Below are positions 8,292 to 17,349 of a stretch of DNA of 64,000 nucleotides, piece after piece; positions within the stretch are counted from its first letter, which is position 1; each line of letters begins with the position of its first letter. The translations under genes and the position numbers were made by a program. A model generated the notes under the pieces. The model was not told the origin of the DNA and searched no databases. It saw only the letters and a program-made list of their open reading frames with translations. This stretch comes from Paracoccus yeei ATCC BAA-599 (lineage in GTDB: Bacteria > Pseudomonadota > Alphaproteobacteria > Rhodobacterales > Rhodobacteraceae). The stretch spans positions 1 through 64,000 of the forward strand of contig NZ_JHWH01000021.1 of the NCBI RefSeq assembly GCF_000622145.1. The letters are read 5' to 3'.

Positions 8292-9242
8292 ATGCTTTAC
8301 GCCTATGCCACGACCGGCACGGCGCTCGTGCCGCTGGCACCGCAGGCCGACCTGTCGGCGGCGATCTGGGTCGACCTCTATCGCCCGCTCGGGTCGCAGG
8401 CGACGGCGGTCGCCGCCCTCGACTATGAGATCCCCACCCTGGCGGATATGGAGGAAATCGAGCTGTCGAACCGCCTCTACATGGACCGCGGCACCGCCTA
8501 CATGACCGCCGTCCTGCCCGGCCAGCTGCCCGAGGGGGGCAGCGCCGCCATGCCGGTGACCTTCATCCTGAACGCCCGCCGGCTGGTCACCGTGCGCCAC
8601 CACGCGCCCCGCCCGTTCGAGACCTTCCCCCGCCGCGCCGACCGCGGCAGCACCGGCTGCGACACGCCCGAACGGGTGTTCCTGGGCCTGGTCGAGGAGA
8701 TCGTGGGCCGGCTCGCCGACCTCTCCGAGGGCGTGGGCAAGGTGCTGGACCGCATCGCCGGCCGGGTCCTGTCGCGCGACGCCACCAGCGAAACCGAGTT
8801 CCTGCAGGACGCGCTGGTCACGATCGGCCAGCAGGCCGAGCTTCTGGGCCATGTGCGCATGGGGCTGCTGTCCCTGGACCGGATCCTCGTCTATCACGCG
8901 GCGGTCACGCCCCGCGACCAGGCCCCGCGCGGCCTGGCAAAGGGCATCCAGCGCGACATCCAGGCGCTCGAGGTGCATGCCGATTTCCTGACCTCGCGCA
9001 TCGGCATGACCATCGATGCGACCATGGGGATGATCGGGCTGCAGCAGAACGAACGCGTCCGCATCCTCTCTGTCGTTACGGCCCTGTTCCTGCCGCCGAC
9101 GCTGATCGCCAGCATCTACGGCATGAACTTTCGCGTCATCCCGGGGCTGGAATGGTCGATGGGCATGCCCATGGCGCTGGGGATGATGGCGGCCTCGGTC
9201 GCGGGCGTGCTGGCGCTTTTGCGGTGGAAGAACTGGATCTAG
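8292..9242 (+). CDS. CorA-family divalent cation transporter (ZntB-like)
   Basis: A 316-residue membrane transporter of the CorA/MIT family: a large cytoplasmic N-terminal domain, a long helix and two C-terminal transmembrane segments. The pore signature YGMN is in SIYGMNFRVIPGLEW, just after the first transmembrane segment, and the protein ends with the basic WKNWI tail. Members carry Mg2+, Co2+, Ni2+ or Zn2+; the substrate is not certain. The start at 8292 has GGGGGAAGGG upstream. It is divergent from the PhnM-like gene and overlaps the convergent DUF1045 gene by 4 bases. Confidence 0.88.
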   Translation: MLYAYATTGTALVPLAPQADLSAAIWVDLYRPLGSQATAVAALDYEIPTLADMEEIELSNRLYMDRGTAYMTAVLPGQLPEGGSAAMPVTFILNARRLVTVRHHAPRPFETFPRRADRGSTGCDTPERVFLGLVEEIVGRLADLSEGVGKVLDRIAGRVLSRDATSETEFLQDALVTIGQQAELLGHVRMGLLSLDRILVYHAAVTPRDQAPRGLAKGIQRDIQALEVHADFLTSRIGMTIDATMGMIGLQQNERVRILSVVTALFLPPTLIASIYGMNFRVIPGLEWSMGMPMALGMMAASVAGVLALLRWKNWI

Positions 9243-9919
9243 CCGCGCAGCGGGACCTCGCCTAGCAGATGAAAGCGGCCCCCGGCGTCCTCGCCCAGCA
9301 GCGACACCGCCCGCACCGGCATCGGCGCCCGGATCAGGGGGGCAAAGACCGGCTCCAGCGCGCGGACCAGCTGCCCCGCCGCTTCGGCCTCCAGGCTTCC
9401 CGACAGCGTCAGGTGATAGGCGAACAGGCCCAGCACCCAAGGGTAGCCCCAATGGTCCAGATGGGCGCGGGCCGTCTCGGGCAGGGTCTCGGGACGCCGC
9501 CGCTCGCGCTCCTCGGCCGTCAGGGGCGCGCGCAGATCGTCAAGCCGCGTGACCAGCGCCTGCTCCAGCGCCAGCAGGGCGGGGGGCTGCTGGCGCGGGC
9601 GCAGCGCGACGAAGCCGTGCCACGCACCCAGTTCCAGCGCCAGGTCGAAGGGTGCCAGGTGGTCGCAGACCAGGGCCGCGCGGCGCAGCAACTCGTCCGG
9701 CCCATGCCCGGCGGCCAGCCGGAACGGCGCCTTGAGCGTCGCGTGAAAGCCATAGGGCCGGGGCGCGCGGGTCAGCGCCTCGGCATCGCCCGGCAGCCCC
9801 CTGACGACGGGCCGGGCGGCCGGTGACCCCCTGCGCGGGTCCCAGCCCAGCCAGGCCGTCCCCATCTGTGCCAGCGCGCCCTCGGGCAGATGATAGATCG
9901 CATAGCGCCGAAATTCCAT
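9239..9919 (-). CDS. DUF1045 / phosphonate-operon 2H phosphoesterase-like protein
   Basis: A 226-residue protein of the DUF1045 family, usually found with C-P lyase genes and belonging to the 2H phosphoesterase fold. Both H-x-T-x motifs are visible: H59-A-T-L in GFHATLKAPF and H169-L-T-L in AYHLTLSGS, about 110 residues apart, so the active site looks intact. The start MEFRRYAIYHLPEG at 9919 matches the usual family beginning; an upstream extension does not. It faces the PhnM-like gene across corA, and no other phn gene is in the window. Confidence 0.85.
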   Translation of the reverse strand: MEFRRYAIYHLPEGALAQMGTAWLGWDPRRGSPAARPVVRGLPGDAEALTRAPRPYGFHATLKAPFRLAAGHGPDELLRRAALVCDHLAPFDLALELGAWHGFVALRPRQQPPALLALEQALVTRLDDLRAPLTAEERERRRPETLPETARAHLDHWGYPWVLGLFAYHLTLSGSLEAEAAGQLVRALEPVFAPLIRAPMPVRAVSLLGEDAGGRFHLLGEVPLRG

Positions 9920-10009
9920 CTCGTCCCTTTTTGACGCCCGGCTCTTCACCGTTTCCCAAATACCCAAGGCCGCCCGCGCCACCGGCACCGCCGCCCGCAG
10001 CAGGGGCGT

Positions 10010-11821
10010 TCAGCCCGCCAGGGGGCGCGTCGCCCGGTTCAGCCAGTCCCGCACCTCGGGGTCGACCAGCGGGCCGATCTGGTCCCGCACCCGGGCGTGA
10101 TAGGCGTCAAGCCAGGCCACCTCGTCCCCCGACAGCAGTGCCGGGTCGATCAGCCGTTGGTCGATGGGGGCCAGGGTCAGCGTCTCGAAGCCCAGCATGG
10201 CGCGCCCGTCCGGGCTTTCGACCGGGTGCACCACCAGCAGGTTCTCGATGCGGATGCCGAAGGCGCCCTCGCGGTAATAGCCGGGCTCGTTCGACAGGAT
10301 CATCCCGGGCTCCAGTGGGATGTCGGACACGCGGGAAATCCTGACCGGCCCCTCATGCACCGAAAGCCCGGCGCCGACGCCATGGCCCGTGCCGTGGTCA
10401 TAGTCCAGCCCCTCCATCCACAGGGGCGCGCGGGCCAGCGCGTCCAGGTGACAGCCGGCGACGCCGCGCGGGAACTGCGCCCGCGACAGTGCGATCATGC
10501 CTTGCAGCACGCGGGTATAGGGCCGGCGCACCGCCGGATCGGGGTCGCCCATCGGCAGGGTGCGGGTGATGTCGGTGGTGCCGTCCGGATATTGCCCGCC
10601 CGAATCGACCAGCAGAACCTGGCCCGGCAGGATGCGCAGGTCGCTGTCGGCGCTGACCCGGTAATGGCAGATCGCGCCATGCGGCCCGGTGGCCGAGATC
10701 GTGTCGAAGCTGATGTCCAGGATCCCCCGCGCCATGCGCAGTTCCTCGAGCTTTCGGGCGACGCCGATCTCGGTCAGCGGCTCGTCCTCCAGCCGCGGCG
10801 CGCGCCGGTCCAGCCAGCACAGCAGTTCGGTCACGGCGGCGCCGTCGCGCAGATGCGCCGCGCGCATGCCGGCGATCTCGGCCGGGTTCTTGGCGGCCTT
10901 GGGCAGGATCACGGGGTCGGGCGCCTCGGCGATGCGCGCGCCCATGCTTTCGACCAGCCGGAACACCTGATCGGGGGCGGTGGCGGGGTCCAGCCGCACC
11001 GGGCCGCCCAGGTTCGTCAGCGCGGGCGTCAGCGCCTCGGGGGGCAGGATGGTGACGGCGTTCCCCAGCGCTGCGCGAACCTCGGGGCCGAACTTGGCGG
11101 GCTCGGCAAAGACGGCGACGCGGGCGTCGTCCTCGATGATGGCAAAGCCCTGGACGACCGGGTTCTTGGGCACGTCCGTGCCCCGGATGTTCAGCAGCCA
11201 GGACAGCGAATCCGGCAGCGTCAGCACGGCGGCGCGCTGCTCGGCCGCGCGCAGGGCGGCCGCGATGCGCTCGCGCTTCTCGGCCGCCGTCTCGCCTGCC
11301 ACCGCATCGGGCCACAGCCGCACCGCGCCGGCCGGGGCCGGTGGCTGGTCGCTCCAGACCGCGTCGATCGGGTTCGTCTCGGCCGCGATCAGCGCGACGC
11401 CCGACCCGGCCAGCCCCTTTTCCATCTCGCGGATCTCGCGCCGCGTGTGCAGCCAGGGGTCATAGCCCACGCGCCCGCCCTGCGGCAGCGCCTCGGCCAG
11501 CCAGGCCGAGGGGCGCACCTCGGGCCAGGGCACCGGGATGAAATGCGCCGCGTCGATCTCGGCCTTGACCTGCACGCGATAACGACCGTCGACGAACACG
11601 CCGGCGCGGTCCCCGGTCACGATGGCAAAGCCCGCGCTGCCGGTAAAGCCGGTCAGCCAGGCCAGCCGGGCGTCGCGGGCGGCGACATATTCGCCCTGAT
11701 GGGCGTCGGCGCGCGGCACGATGAACCCGTCCAGCCGGCGCGAGGCAAGCTCGGCCCGCAGCGCGGCCAGGCGCGGCCCATGCGCCGCCGGGTCCGAATG
11801 GCTGTCGTAGGTCTGGAACAT
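10010..11821 (-). CDS. M24-family Xaa-Pro aminopeptidase (aminopeptidase P)
   Basis: A 603-residue three-domain enzyme: two creatinase-like N-terminal domains and a C-terminal pita-bread peptidase domain. All five metal ligands are present: Asp in LLVDSGGQ, Asp in TTDITRT, His in HGTGHGVGAG, Glu in SNEPGYY and Glu in RIENLLV. The length is that of the long aminopeptidase P type (about 600 residues). It removes N-terminal residues before proline in the cytoplasm. It lies 20 bases downstream of cobT on the same strand, so transcription from cobT may continue into it. Confidence 0.92.
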   Translation of the reverse strand: MFQTYDSHSDPAAHGPRLAALRAELASRRLDGFIVPRADAHQGEYVAARDARLAWLTGFTGSAGFAIVTGDRAGVFVDGRYRVQVKAEIDAAHFIPVPWPEVRPSAWLAEALPQGGRVGYDPWLHTRREIREMEKGLAGSGVALIAAETNPIDAVWSDQPPAPAGAVRLWPDAVAGETAAEKRERIAAALRAAEQRAAVLTLPDSLSWLLNIRGTDVPKNPVVQGFAIIEDDARVAVFAEPAKFGPEVRAALGNAVTILPPEALTPALTNLGGPVRLDPATAPDQVFRLVESMGARIAEAPDPVILPKAAKNPAEIAGMRAAHLRDGAAVTELLCWLDRRAPRLEDEPLTEIGVARKLEELRMARGILDISFDTISATGPHGAICHYRVSADSDLRILPGQVLLVDSGGQYPDGTTDITRTLPMGDPDPAVRRPYTRVLQGMIALSRAQFPRGVAGCHLDALARAPLWMEGLDYDHGTGHGVGAGLSVHEGPVRISRVSDIPLEPGMILSNEPGYYREGAFGIRIENLLVVHPVESPDGRAMLGFETLTLAPIDQRLIDPALLSGDEVAWLDAYHARVRDQIGPLVDPEVRDWLNRATRPLAG

Positions 11822-11841
11822 GGCTTTTCCTTTCGACGCCC

Positions 11842-13704
11842 TCAGCCGGCGCGGCGCTGGTGCATGGCGCGGGCGCGCTTGCGCGGGTCGCTTTCGAACA
11901 GCGCGGCCAGCTGTTCCGTCATCGCGCCGGCCAGCTGCTCGGCGTCGGTGATCGTCACCGCGCGCTGGTAATAGCGCGTCACGTCATGGCCGATGCCGAT
12001 GGCCAGCAGCTCGACCTGCTTCTTCTTCTCGATCATGGCGATCACGTCGCGCAGGTGCTTTTCCAGATAGTTCGCCGGGTTGACCGACAGCGTGCTGTCG
12101 TCGACCGGCGCCCCATCCGAGATCACCATCAGGATGCGGCGCTGCTCGGGGCGGCGCACCAGCCGGCGGTGCGCCCATTCCAGCGCCTCGCCGTCGATGT
12201 TTTCCTTGAGCAGGCCTTCCTTCATCATCAGCCCCAGGTTCGGGCGCACCCGCCGCCAGGGCGCGTCCGCCGCCTTGTAGATGATGTGGCGCAGGTCGTT
12301 CAGCCGCCCCGGATGCGCCAGCCGGCCCTCGGCCAGCCATTTCTCGCGGCTCTGGCCGCCCTTCCAGGCGCGGGTGGTAAAGCCCAGGATCTCGACCTTG
12401 ACCTGGCTGCGCTCCAGCGTGCGGGCCAGCACGTCGGCGCAGATCGCGGCGATGCTGATCGGCCGCCCCCGCATCGAGCCCGAGTTGTCCAGAAGCAGCG
12501 TCACCACCGTGTCGCGGAACTCGGTGTCCTTCTCGACCTTGAAGCTCAGCGGCGTCGTCGGGTTCGCCACCACGCGCGCCAGACGGCCCGCGTCCAGGAC
12601 GCCCTCCTCCTTGTCGAACTCCCAGCTGCGGCTCTGCTGCGCCTGCAGGCGGCGCTGCAGCTTGTTGGCCAGCCGGCTGACGGCGCCGCGCAGGGGCTCC
12701 AGCTGCTTGTCCAGATAGGCGCGCAGCCGTTCCAGCTCGGCCGGGTCGGCCAGGTCCTCGGCCCGGATCTCCTCGTCGAAGTCCTGGGCATAGACCTTGT
12801 AATCGGCGCTCGCCTCGCTGACTGGGGGGGGCAGGTCGGGCGGGCTCTCGGCCTCGGACATCTCGGCCTCGTCGGCCATCTCCTCGTCGGACTGGTCGTC
12901 CATGCTGACCTGGGCCTGGCGCTCGTCCTGGGTCTGGTCCTGGCTGCGCTCGGGGCTGGCCTCGGCCTCCTCGTCCTGGCTCTGGTCGCGGGACTGGTTG
13001 TCGCCGGCCTCCTCGTCCTGCTCGGCGTTCTCGTCGGCCTCGTCCTCCTGCGGCTCGTCCGGGTCGTCGCCCAACTGGTCCCCATAGCCGAGGTCGGAAA
13101 TCACCTTGCGGGCCAGCCGCGCAAAGGCCGCCTGATCGCCCAGCACGCCGTTCACCTGGTCCAGGTCCGCGCCCGCCTGCTCCTCGACGAAGGGCCGCCA
13201 CAGGTCGGCGACATGCTGGGCCGAGGACGGCAGCGCCCGTCCCGTCGCGGCCTGCCGCACCAGATAGCCCGCCGCCACCGCCAGCGGCGCATCGGCCGGC
13301 GCCTTGATCTGGCCATAGCCCTTGCGGTCGGCTTCCTGACCCAGCTTGGCGTCGATGTTGGATAGCGCGCCGGGCATGTCGCGCGCGCCCAAGGCCTCGC
13401 AGCGCGCCGTCTCCATCGCCTCGTAAAGGTCGCGCGCCATCGGGCCCGCGGGGACGTATTTCGCATGCGTCGCCGCGTCGTGATGGCGCAGCTTCATCGC
13501 CAGCGCATCCGCCGTGCCCCGCGCCATCAGCACCTCGTCGCGGGTCATGCGGCGGCTGACCTGCGGCAGGCGCATGGTGTCGCCCGAGACGCCCGAGGGA
13601 TCGGCGCTGAAGGTCACGTTCAGCTCATGCTCCTCGGCCATGGCGCGGGTGGCCTCGGTCAGGGCCTTCTTGAACGGATCGGCGGGGTTGTCGGATTTTT
13701 TCAT
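11842..13704 (-). CDS. cobT: Aerobic cobaltochelatase subunit CobT
   Basis: The 620-residue MIDAS subunit of the CobNST complex that inserts Co2+ into hydrogenobyrinate a,c-diamide. A helical N-terminal part is followed by a very acidic, Gln/Asp/Glu-rich linker (about 210-290) and a von Willebrand factor A domain whose DxSxS metal site is DNSGS (406-410). Length and order are as expected for CobT. cobS lies upstream on the same strand but is separated by three unrelated genes. No cobN is in the window. Confidence 0.94.
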   Translation of the reverse strand: MKKSDNPADPFKKALTEATRAMAEEHELNVTFSADPSGVSGDTMRLPQVSRRMTRDEVLMARGTADALAMKLRHHDAATHAKYVPAGPMARDLYEAMETARCEALGARDMPGALSNIDAKLGQEADRKGYGQIKAPADAPLAVAAGYLVRQAATGRALPSSAQHVADLWRPFVEEQAGADLDQVNGVLGDQAAFARLARKVISDLGYGDQLGDDPDEPQEDEADENAEQDEEAGDNQSRDQSQDEEAEASPERSQDQTQDERQAQVSMDDQSDEEMADEAEMSEAESPPDLPPPVSEASADYKVYAQDFDEEIRAEDLADPAELERLRAYLDKQLEPLRGAVSRLANKLQRRLQAQQSRSWEFDKEEGVLDAGRLARVVANPTTPLSFKVEKDTEFRDTVVTLLLDNSGSMRGRPISIAAICADVLARTLERSQVKVEILGFTTRAWKGGQSREKWLAEGRLAHPGRLNDLRHIIYKAADAPWRRVRPNLGLMMKEGLLKENIDGEALEWAHRRLVRRPEQRRILMVISDGAPVDDSTLSVNPANYLEKHLRDVIAMIEKKKQVELLAIGIGHDVTRYYQRAVTITDAEQLAGAMTEQLAALFESDPRKRARAMHQRRAG

Positions 13705-13770
13705 GCCCTGTTTTTGGGCCAGATTCCCGCCGCTGTCGAGGGGCCAGTCGCCCCTCGGTGTCGGTCCCGC

Positions 13771-14136
13771 TCAGGCCGCGCGGGCGGAGGCGGCGGCGAA
13801 CTGGTCATAGGCGCGCAGCGCGTCGGCGGCATACATCAGCGCCGGCCCGCCGCCCATGTAGACGCACAGGCCAAGAACCTCGGCCACCTCGTCGCGGCTG
13901 GCGCCCAGTTCGACCAGCGCCTTGCCGTGAAAGCCGATGCAGCCGTCGCAGCGCTGCGTGACGCCGATCGCCAGGGCGATCAGTTCCTTGGTCTTGGCAT
14001 CGACGCTGCCCGAGGCGGTCGCGGCGCGGGCCAGCGCGCCAAAGCCCTGCATGACCGGCGGAACTGTGCGACGCAGCTCGGCCGTATAGGCGCCGATGCC
14101 GGCGATGATGGCGGGATAGTCCTTGTCCGGGGTCAT
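13771..14136 (-). CDS. AhpD-like carboxymuconolactone decarboxylase-family protein
   Basis: A 121-residue helical protein of the CMD/AhpD superfamily. The redox motif C-x-x-C with the following His is present (RCDGCIGFHGKALVELGAS), so a peroxidase or disulfide-reductase role is more likely than a decarboxylase one. It is divergent from an ArsR-type regulator gene and a rhodanese gene, with a perfect inverted repeat in the 67-base spacer, suggesting that the regulator controls both directions. Confidence 0.88.
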   Translation of the reverse strand: MTPDKDYPAIIAGIGAYTAELRRTVPPVMQGFGALARAATASGSVDAKTKELIALAIGVTQRCDGCIGFHGKALVELGASRDEVAEVLGLCVYMGGGPALMYAADALRAYDQFAAASARAA

Positions 14137-14153
14137 GGCGAATCTCCTCTTTT

Positions 14154-14191
14154 CAATTCATTAATCATTGATATAAGGGAAGCATGAATTG
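14154..14191. promoter_or_regulatory. Inverted repeat, probable operator of the ArsR-type regulator
   Basis: Perfect 8-base arms, CAATTCAT (14154-14161) and ATGAATTG (14184-14191), with 22 bases between them. The spacer also contains TTAATCATTGATATA, and an overlapping TCAAT...ATTGA dyad. This A/T-rich block fills the divergent spacer between the ahpD-like and arsR-like genes and is the only such stretch nearby. Confidence 0.6.
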
Positions 14192-14203
14192 TAAAGGCCG
14201 ACC

Positions 14204-14533
14204 ATGAACCTGCCACCGGATCTTCTTTCCGACCTCGACGCTATGGCGGCCAGCGCCGGGCGCGCCTCGGGCTTTCTCAAGGGGCTGGCCAATCCGCAGC
14301 GCCTGCTGGTGCTGTGCTGCCTGGCGCAGGGCGAACGCCACGTCGGCGCGCTGGTTCAGGCGACGGGCATCGGCCAGACCTCGATGTCGCAGCATCTCGC
14401 CCGGCTCAAGGCCGAGGGCATCGTCGCCGTCCGCCGCGACCACCGCACGCTTTACTATCGCATCGCGCATCCGGCGGTGGCCGAGATCATGCAGGTGCTT
14501 TACCGCCACTTCTGCGAAGGAAAATCCGAATGA
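14204..14533 (+). CDS. ArsR/SmtB-family transcriptional regulator
   Basis: A 109-residue winged-helix repressor. The helix-turn-helix is in VQATGIGQTSMSQHLARLKAEGIV and the wing in VRRDHRTLYYRI. It has cysteines at LCCLAQGERH but no obvious classical metal-site pair, and its genomic partners (AhpD-like and rhodanese) suggest sulfur or redox sensing, as in the BigR/SqrR group (inference). Its stop overlaps the start of the rhodanese gene (ATGA). Confidence 0.9.
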   Translation: MNLPPDLLSDLDAMAASAGRASGFLKGLANPQRLLVLCCLAQGERHVGALVQATGIGQTSMSQHLARLKAEGIVAVRRDHRTLYYRIAHPAVAEIMQVLYRHFCEGKSE

Positions 14534-15045
14534 CCCAGACGCTTGTTTCCGCAACCCAGGTCGCCCGCTGGCTGGCCGAGGGCAGCGCCGTGCTGGTCGA
14601 CGTGCGCTCGGCCGAGGAATTCCGCGCCGAGCATGTGGCGCTGGCGGTGTCGGTGCCGCTGGACAGCCTGCCGGCGGCCTTGCCCGCCCTGGCCGGGCGG
14701 CGGGTGGTGTTCCAGTGCCAGCGCGGGACACGCGGCGCCTCGGCCTGCGCGCTTGCGGGCGCCCGCGATGGCGAGAGCTACAATCTAGAGGGCGGCATCG
14801 AGGCCTGGAAGGCCGCCGGCCTGCCGGTCGTCACCGCCTCGCGCGCGCTGCCGCTGTTCCGCCAGGTGCAGATCGCAGTCGGGCTGATCGTGCTGGCGCT
14901 GGTGCTGGCAGGGTTCGCGGTCGCGCCGGCGTTCTTTGCCCTGGCCGGGCTGATCGGCGCGATGCTGGCGCTGGCCGGCATCACCGGCTGGTGCGGCATG
15001 GCGCTGCTGTTGCAGCGGATGCCGTGGAACAGGGCGGGGGCGTGA
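14530..15045 (+). CDS. Rhodanese-DUF2892 membrane protein (YgaP-like)
   Basis: A 171-residue sulfurtransferase with a membrane anchor. The rhodanese domain occupies residues 1-105, with catalytic Cys63 in the CQRGTR loop (C-x-x-G-x-R). The C-terminal part holds two hydrophobic helices (about 110-160) with the DUF2892 signature ending in GWCGMALLLQRMPW. This is the architecture of E. coli YgaP. It is translationally coupled to the ArsR-type gene, so the likely job is handling sulfane sulfur at the inner membrane under that regulator's control. Confidence 0.9.
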   Translation: MTQTLVSATQVARWLAEGSAVLVDVRSAEEFRAEHVALAVSVPLDSLPAALPALAGRRVVFQCQRGTRGASACALAGARDGESYNLEGGIEAWKAAGLPVVTASRALPLFRQVQIAVGLIVLALVLAGFAVAPAFFALAGLIGAMLALAGITGWCGMALLLQRMPWNRAGA

Positions 15046-15147
15046 GGGGCTAGATCGCGCGAAGGCCTTCTGTTGCAATCATGTGGCGAACACAGGACGT
15101 GCTCGCATGGCTCGAATTGCTGACGCTCGAACGGTCCTGCGCCCCCA

Positions 15148-16122
15148 TCACCCCGCCTTGACCGCCGCGCTTTCCGGCAGTTCCTCGTCGAACAGGCGCT
15201 GATAGAACTCGGCCACCGTCTGGCGCTCCAGCTCGTCGCATTTGTTCAGGAAGGTCAGGCGGAAGGCATAGCCCACGTTGTCGCCGAAGATGCGGGCGTT
15301 CTGCGCCCAGGCGATCACCGTGCGGGGCGACATGACGGTGGACAGGTCGCCCTGCATGAAGGCGGTGCGCGTCAGGTCGGCCAGCGTCACCATCTGGTTG
15401 ATGATCTTGCGGCCCTTCTCGGTGTTGTAGGTCGGGTTCTTGGCCAGCACGATGGCGGCCTCGGCGTCATGGCTCAGATAGTTCAGCGTCGAAACCAGCG
15501 ACCAGCGGTCCATCTGGCCCTGGTTGATCTGCTGCGTGCCGTGGTAAAGCCCCGTGGTGTCGCCCAGGCCCACCGTGTTCGCCGTCGCGAACAGCCGGAA
15601 ATACGGGTTCGGAGAGATCACCTCGTTCTGGTCCAGAAGCGTCAGCTTGCCCTCGGCCTCCAGCACGCGCTGGATCACGAACATCACGTCGGCGCGGCCG
15701 GCGTCGTATTCGTCGAAGACGATGGCGGTCGGGTTGCGCAGCGCCCAGGGCAGGATGCCCTCGTGGAACACCGTGACCTGCTTGCCGTCGACCAGCTTGA
15801 TCGCATCCTTGCCGATCAGGTCGATGCGGCTGACGTGGCTGTCCAGGTTCACCCGCACGCAGGGCCAGTTCAGCCGCGCCGCGACCTGCTCGATATGGGT
15901 CGACTTGCCGGTGCCGTGATAGCCCTGGATCATCACCCGGCGGTTATAGGCAAAGCCCGCCAGAATCGCCAGGGTCGTGTCCGGGTCGAACTTGTAGGTC
16001 GGGTCGATCTCGGGCACGCGGTCGGCGCGTTCGGCAAAGCCCTTGACCTTCATGTCGCTGTCAAGGCCGAAGACCTCGCGCAGGTCGATTTCCTCGGTCG
16101 GTTTCGCGTTCACGTCCAGCAT
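15148..16122 (-). CDS. cobS: Aerobic cobaltochelatase subunit CobS
   Basis: The 324-residue AAA+ motor subunit of the CobNST cobaltochelatase. Walker A is GYHGTGKST, Walker B is [10 protein letters not shown], and the sensor region is [14 protein letters not shown]. The start at 16122 (MLDVNAKP) is preceded by GGAAAGGG; two upstream in-frame Met codons are less well placed. CobS assembles with CobT (11842-13704). The usual neighbouring arrangement is interrupted here by three genes. Confidence 0.94.
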   Translation of the reverse strand: MLDVNAKPTEEIDLREVFGLDSDMKVKGFAERADRVPEIDPTYKFDPDTTLAILAGFAYNRRVMIQGYHGTGKSTHIEQVAARLNWPCVRVNLDSHVSRIDLIGKDAIKLVDGKQVTVFHEGILPWALRNPTAIVFDEYDAGRADVMFVIQRVLEAEGKLTLLDQNEVISPNPYFRLFATANTVGLGDTTGLYHGTQQINQGQMDRWSLVSTLNYLSHDAEAAIVLAKNPTYNTEKGRKIINQMVTLADLTRTAFMQGDLSTVMSPRTVIAWAQNARIFGDNVGYAFRLTFLNKCDELERQTVAEFYQRLFDEELPESAAVKAG

Positions 16123-16260
16123 CGTCGGGCCCTTTCCTCGCATCCGGCCCTTGATTGCGCATTCGGGCAGCGCGCGCAAGCGCCAGCAGGGATGAACCCG
16201 TCTTGCCCTCGTCGCGTTCCGTGGTCACTCTGGAACAGGAAACAACGGGACAGGTGACGG

Positions 16261-17226
16261 ATGAGCGGATTGCTGGCGCTGCTGGATGACGTGGCGGGGA
16301 TCGCCAAGATCGCGGCGGCCTCTGTCGACGACGTGGCGGGGCAGGCGGTCAAGGCCGGGGCCAAGGCGGCGGGCGCGGTGATCGACGACGCGGCGGTGAC
16401 GCCGAAATACGTCCACGGCTTCACCGCCGCGCGCGAGCTGCCGATCGTCTGGCGGATCGCGCGCGGCTCGTTCTTCAACAAGCTGGTGATCCTGCTGCCC
16501 ATCGCGCTGCTGCTCTCGGCCTTCGCGCCCTGGCTGATCACGCCGCTCCTGATGATCGGTGGCGCCTATCTGTGCTTCGAGGGCGCCGAGAAGGTCCTCC
16601 ACGCGCTCAGCCACCACCAGGTCAACGAACCCAAGCTGACCGTCACCCCCGAAGGCGCGGCCGGGCTCGAGGAAACCCGCGTCAAGGGCGCGATCAAGAC
16701 CGACTTCATCCTGTCGGCAGAGATCATGACCATCGCGCTGGCCACGATCCCGACCGACGACACCATCTGGCAAAAGGCGTTGATCCTGGCGGTCGTGGCC
16801 ATCGGCATCACGGTGGCGGTCTACGGCTTCGTCGCGCTGATCGTGAAGGCCGACGACGTGGGCCTGCATCTCGCGCAGCGGGGCGGCGCGACGGCGGGAC
16901 TGGGGCGCGGCATCGTGCGCTTCATGCCCGGCTTCATGAAGGTGCTGACGATCGTCGGCACCGCCGCGATGATCTGGGTCGGCGGCCAGATCGTGGTGCA
17001 CGGGCTCCATGTCCTGGGCCAACACCAGCCCTACGAATGGATCCACCACATGGCCGAGGCCGCGGCCCAGGCCCTTCCCGCCGCCCCGGGCGTCGCTGCC
17101 TGGGTGACGACGGCCTTCTTCGACGGCATCCTGGGCCTCATGCTGGGCCTTGTCCTGATCCCCGTCGCGAACCACGTCATCACCCCCGCCATCGGCGCCG
17201 TCCGCGGCGCCCTCGGCCGGGCCTGA
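16261..17226 (+). CDS. DUF808 family inner-membrane protein (YedI-like)
   Basis: A 321-residue membrane protein of the DUF808/YedI family, starting with the characteristic MSGLLALLDDVAGIAK and the KAAGAVIDDAAVTPKYVHG segment. Hydrophobic stretches near 75-105, 155-200 and 220-315 suggest about six transmembrane helices. The function is unknown. AGGTGA provides the ribosome site. It is divergent from cobS across a 138-base spacer. Confidence 0.85.
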   Translation: MSGLLALLDDVAGIAKIAAASVDDVAGQAVKAGAKAAGAVIDDAAVTPKYVHGFTAARELPIVWRIARGSFFNKLVILLPIALLLSAFAPWLITPLLMIGGAYLCFEGAEKVLHALSHHQVNEPKLTVTPEGAAGLEETRVKGAIKTDFILSAEIMTIALATIPTDDTIWQKALILAVVAIGITVAVYGFVALIVKADDVGLHLAQRGGATAGLGRGIVRFMPGFMKVLTIVGTAAMIWVGGQIVVHGLHVLGQHQPYEWIHHMAEAAAQALPAAPGVAAWVTTAFFDGILGLMLGLVLIPVANHVITPAIGAVRGALGRA

Positions 17227-17349
17227 GACAGCGCTTTCACCGTTTTCCAAATACCCACCCCGACCCGGTGGCGCCGGGCCGGGCGCCGCCCCGCTTGCCC
17301 TTCGCCCCGCCGCGGCCTAAGCCTCTGCCATACGAGTTGGAGGACAGCC

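Noticed and set aside
8118..9452. Long N-terminal extension of the PhnM-like gene through the corA region
   Set aside because: The extension is antisense to a well-supported CorA-type gene and has no family similarity; the protein starts at 8117.
15080..15160. A 26-codon plus-strand frame starting MWRTQDVLAWLELLTLERSC between the rhodanese and cobS genes
   Set aside because: It looks protein-like but has no ribosome site or match I can name, and it runs into the 3' end of cobS.
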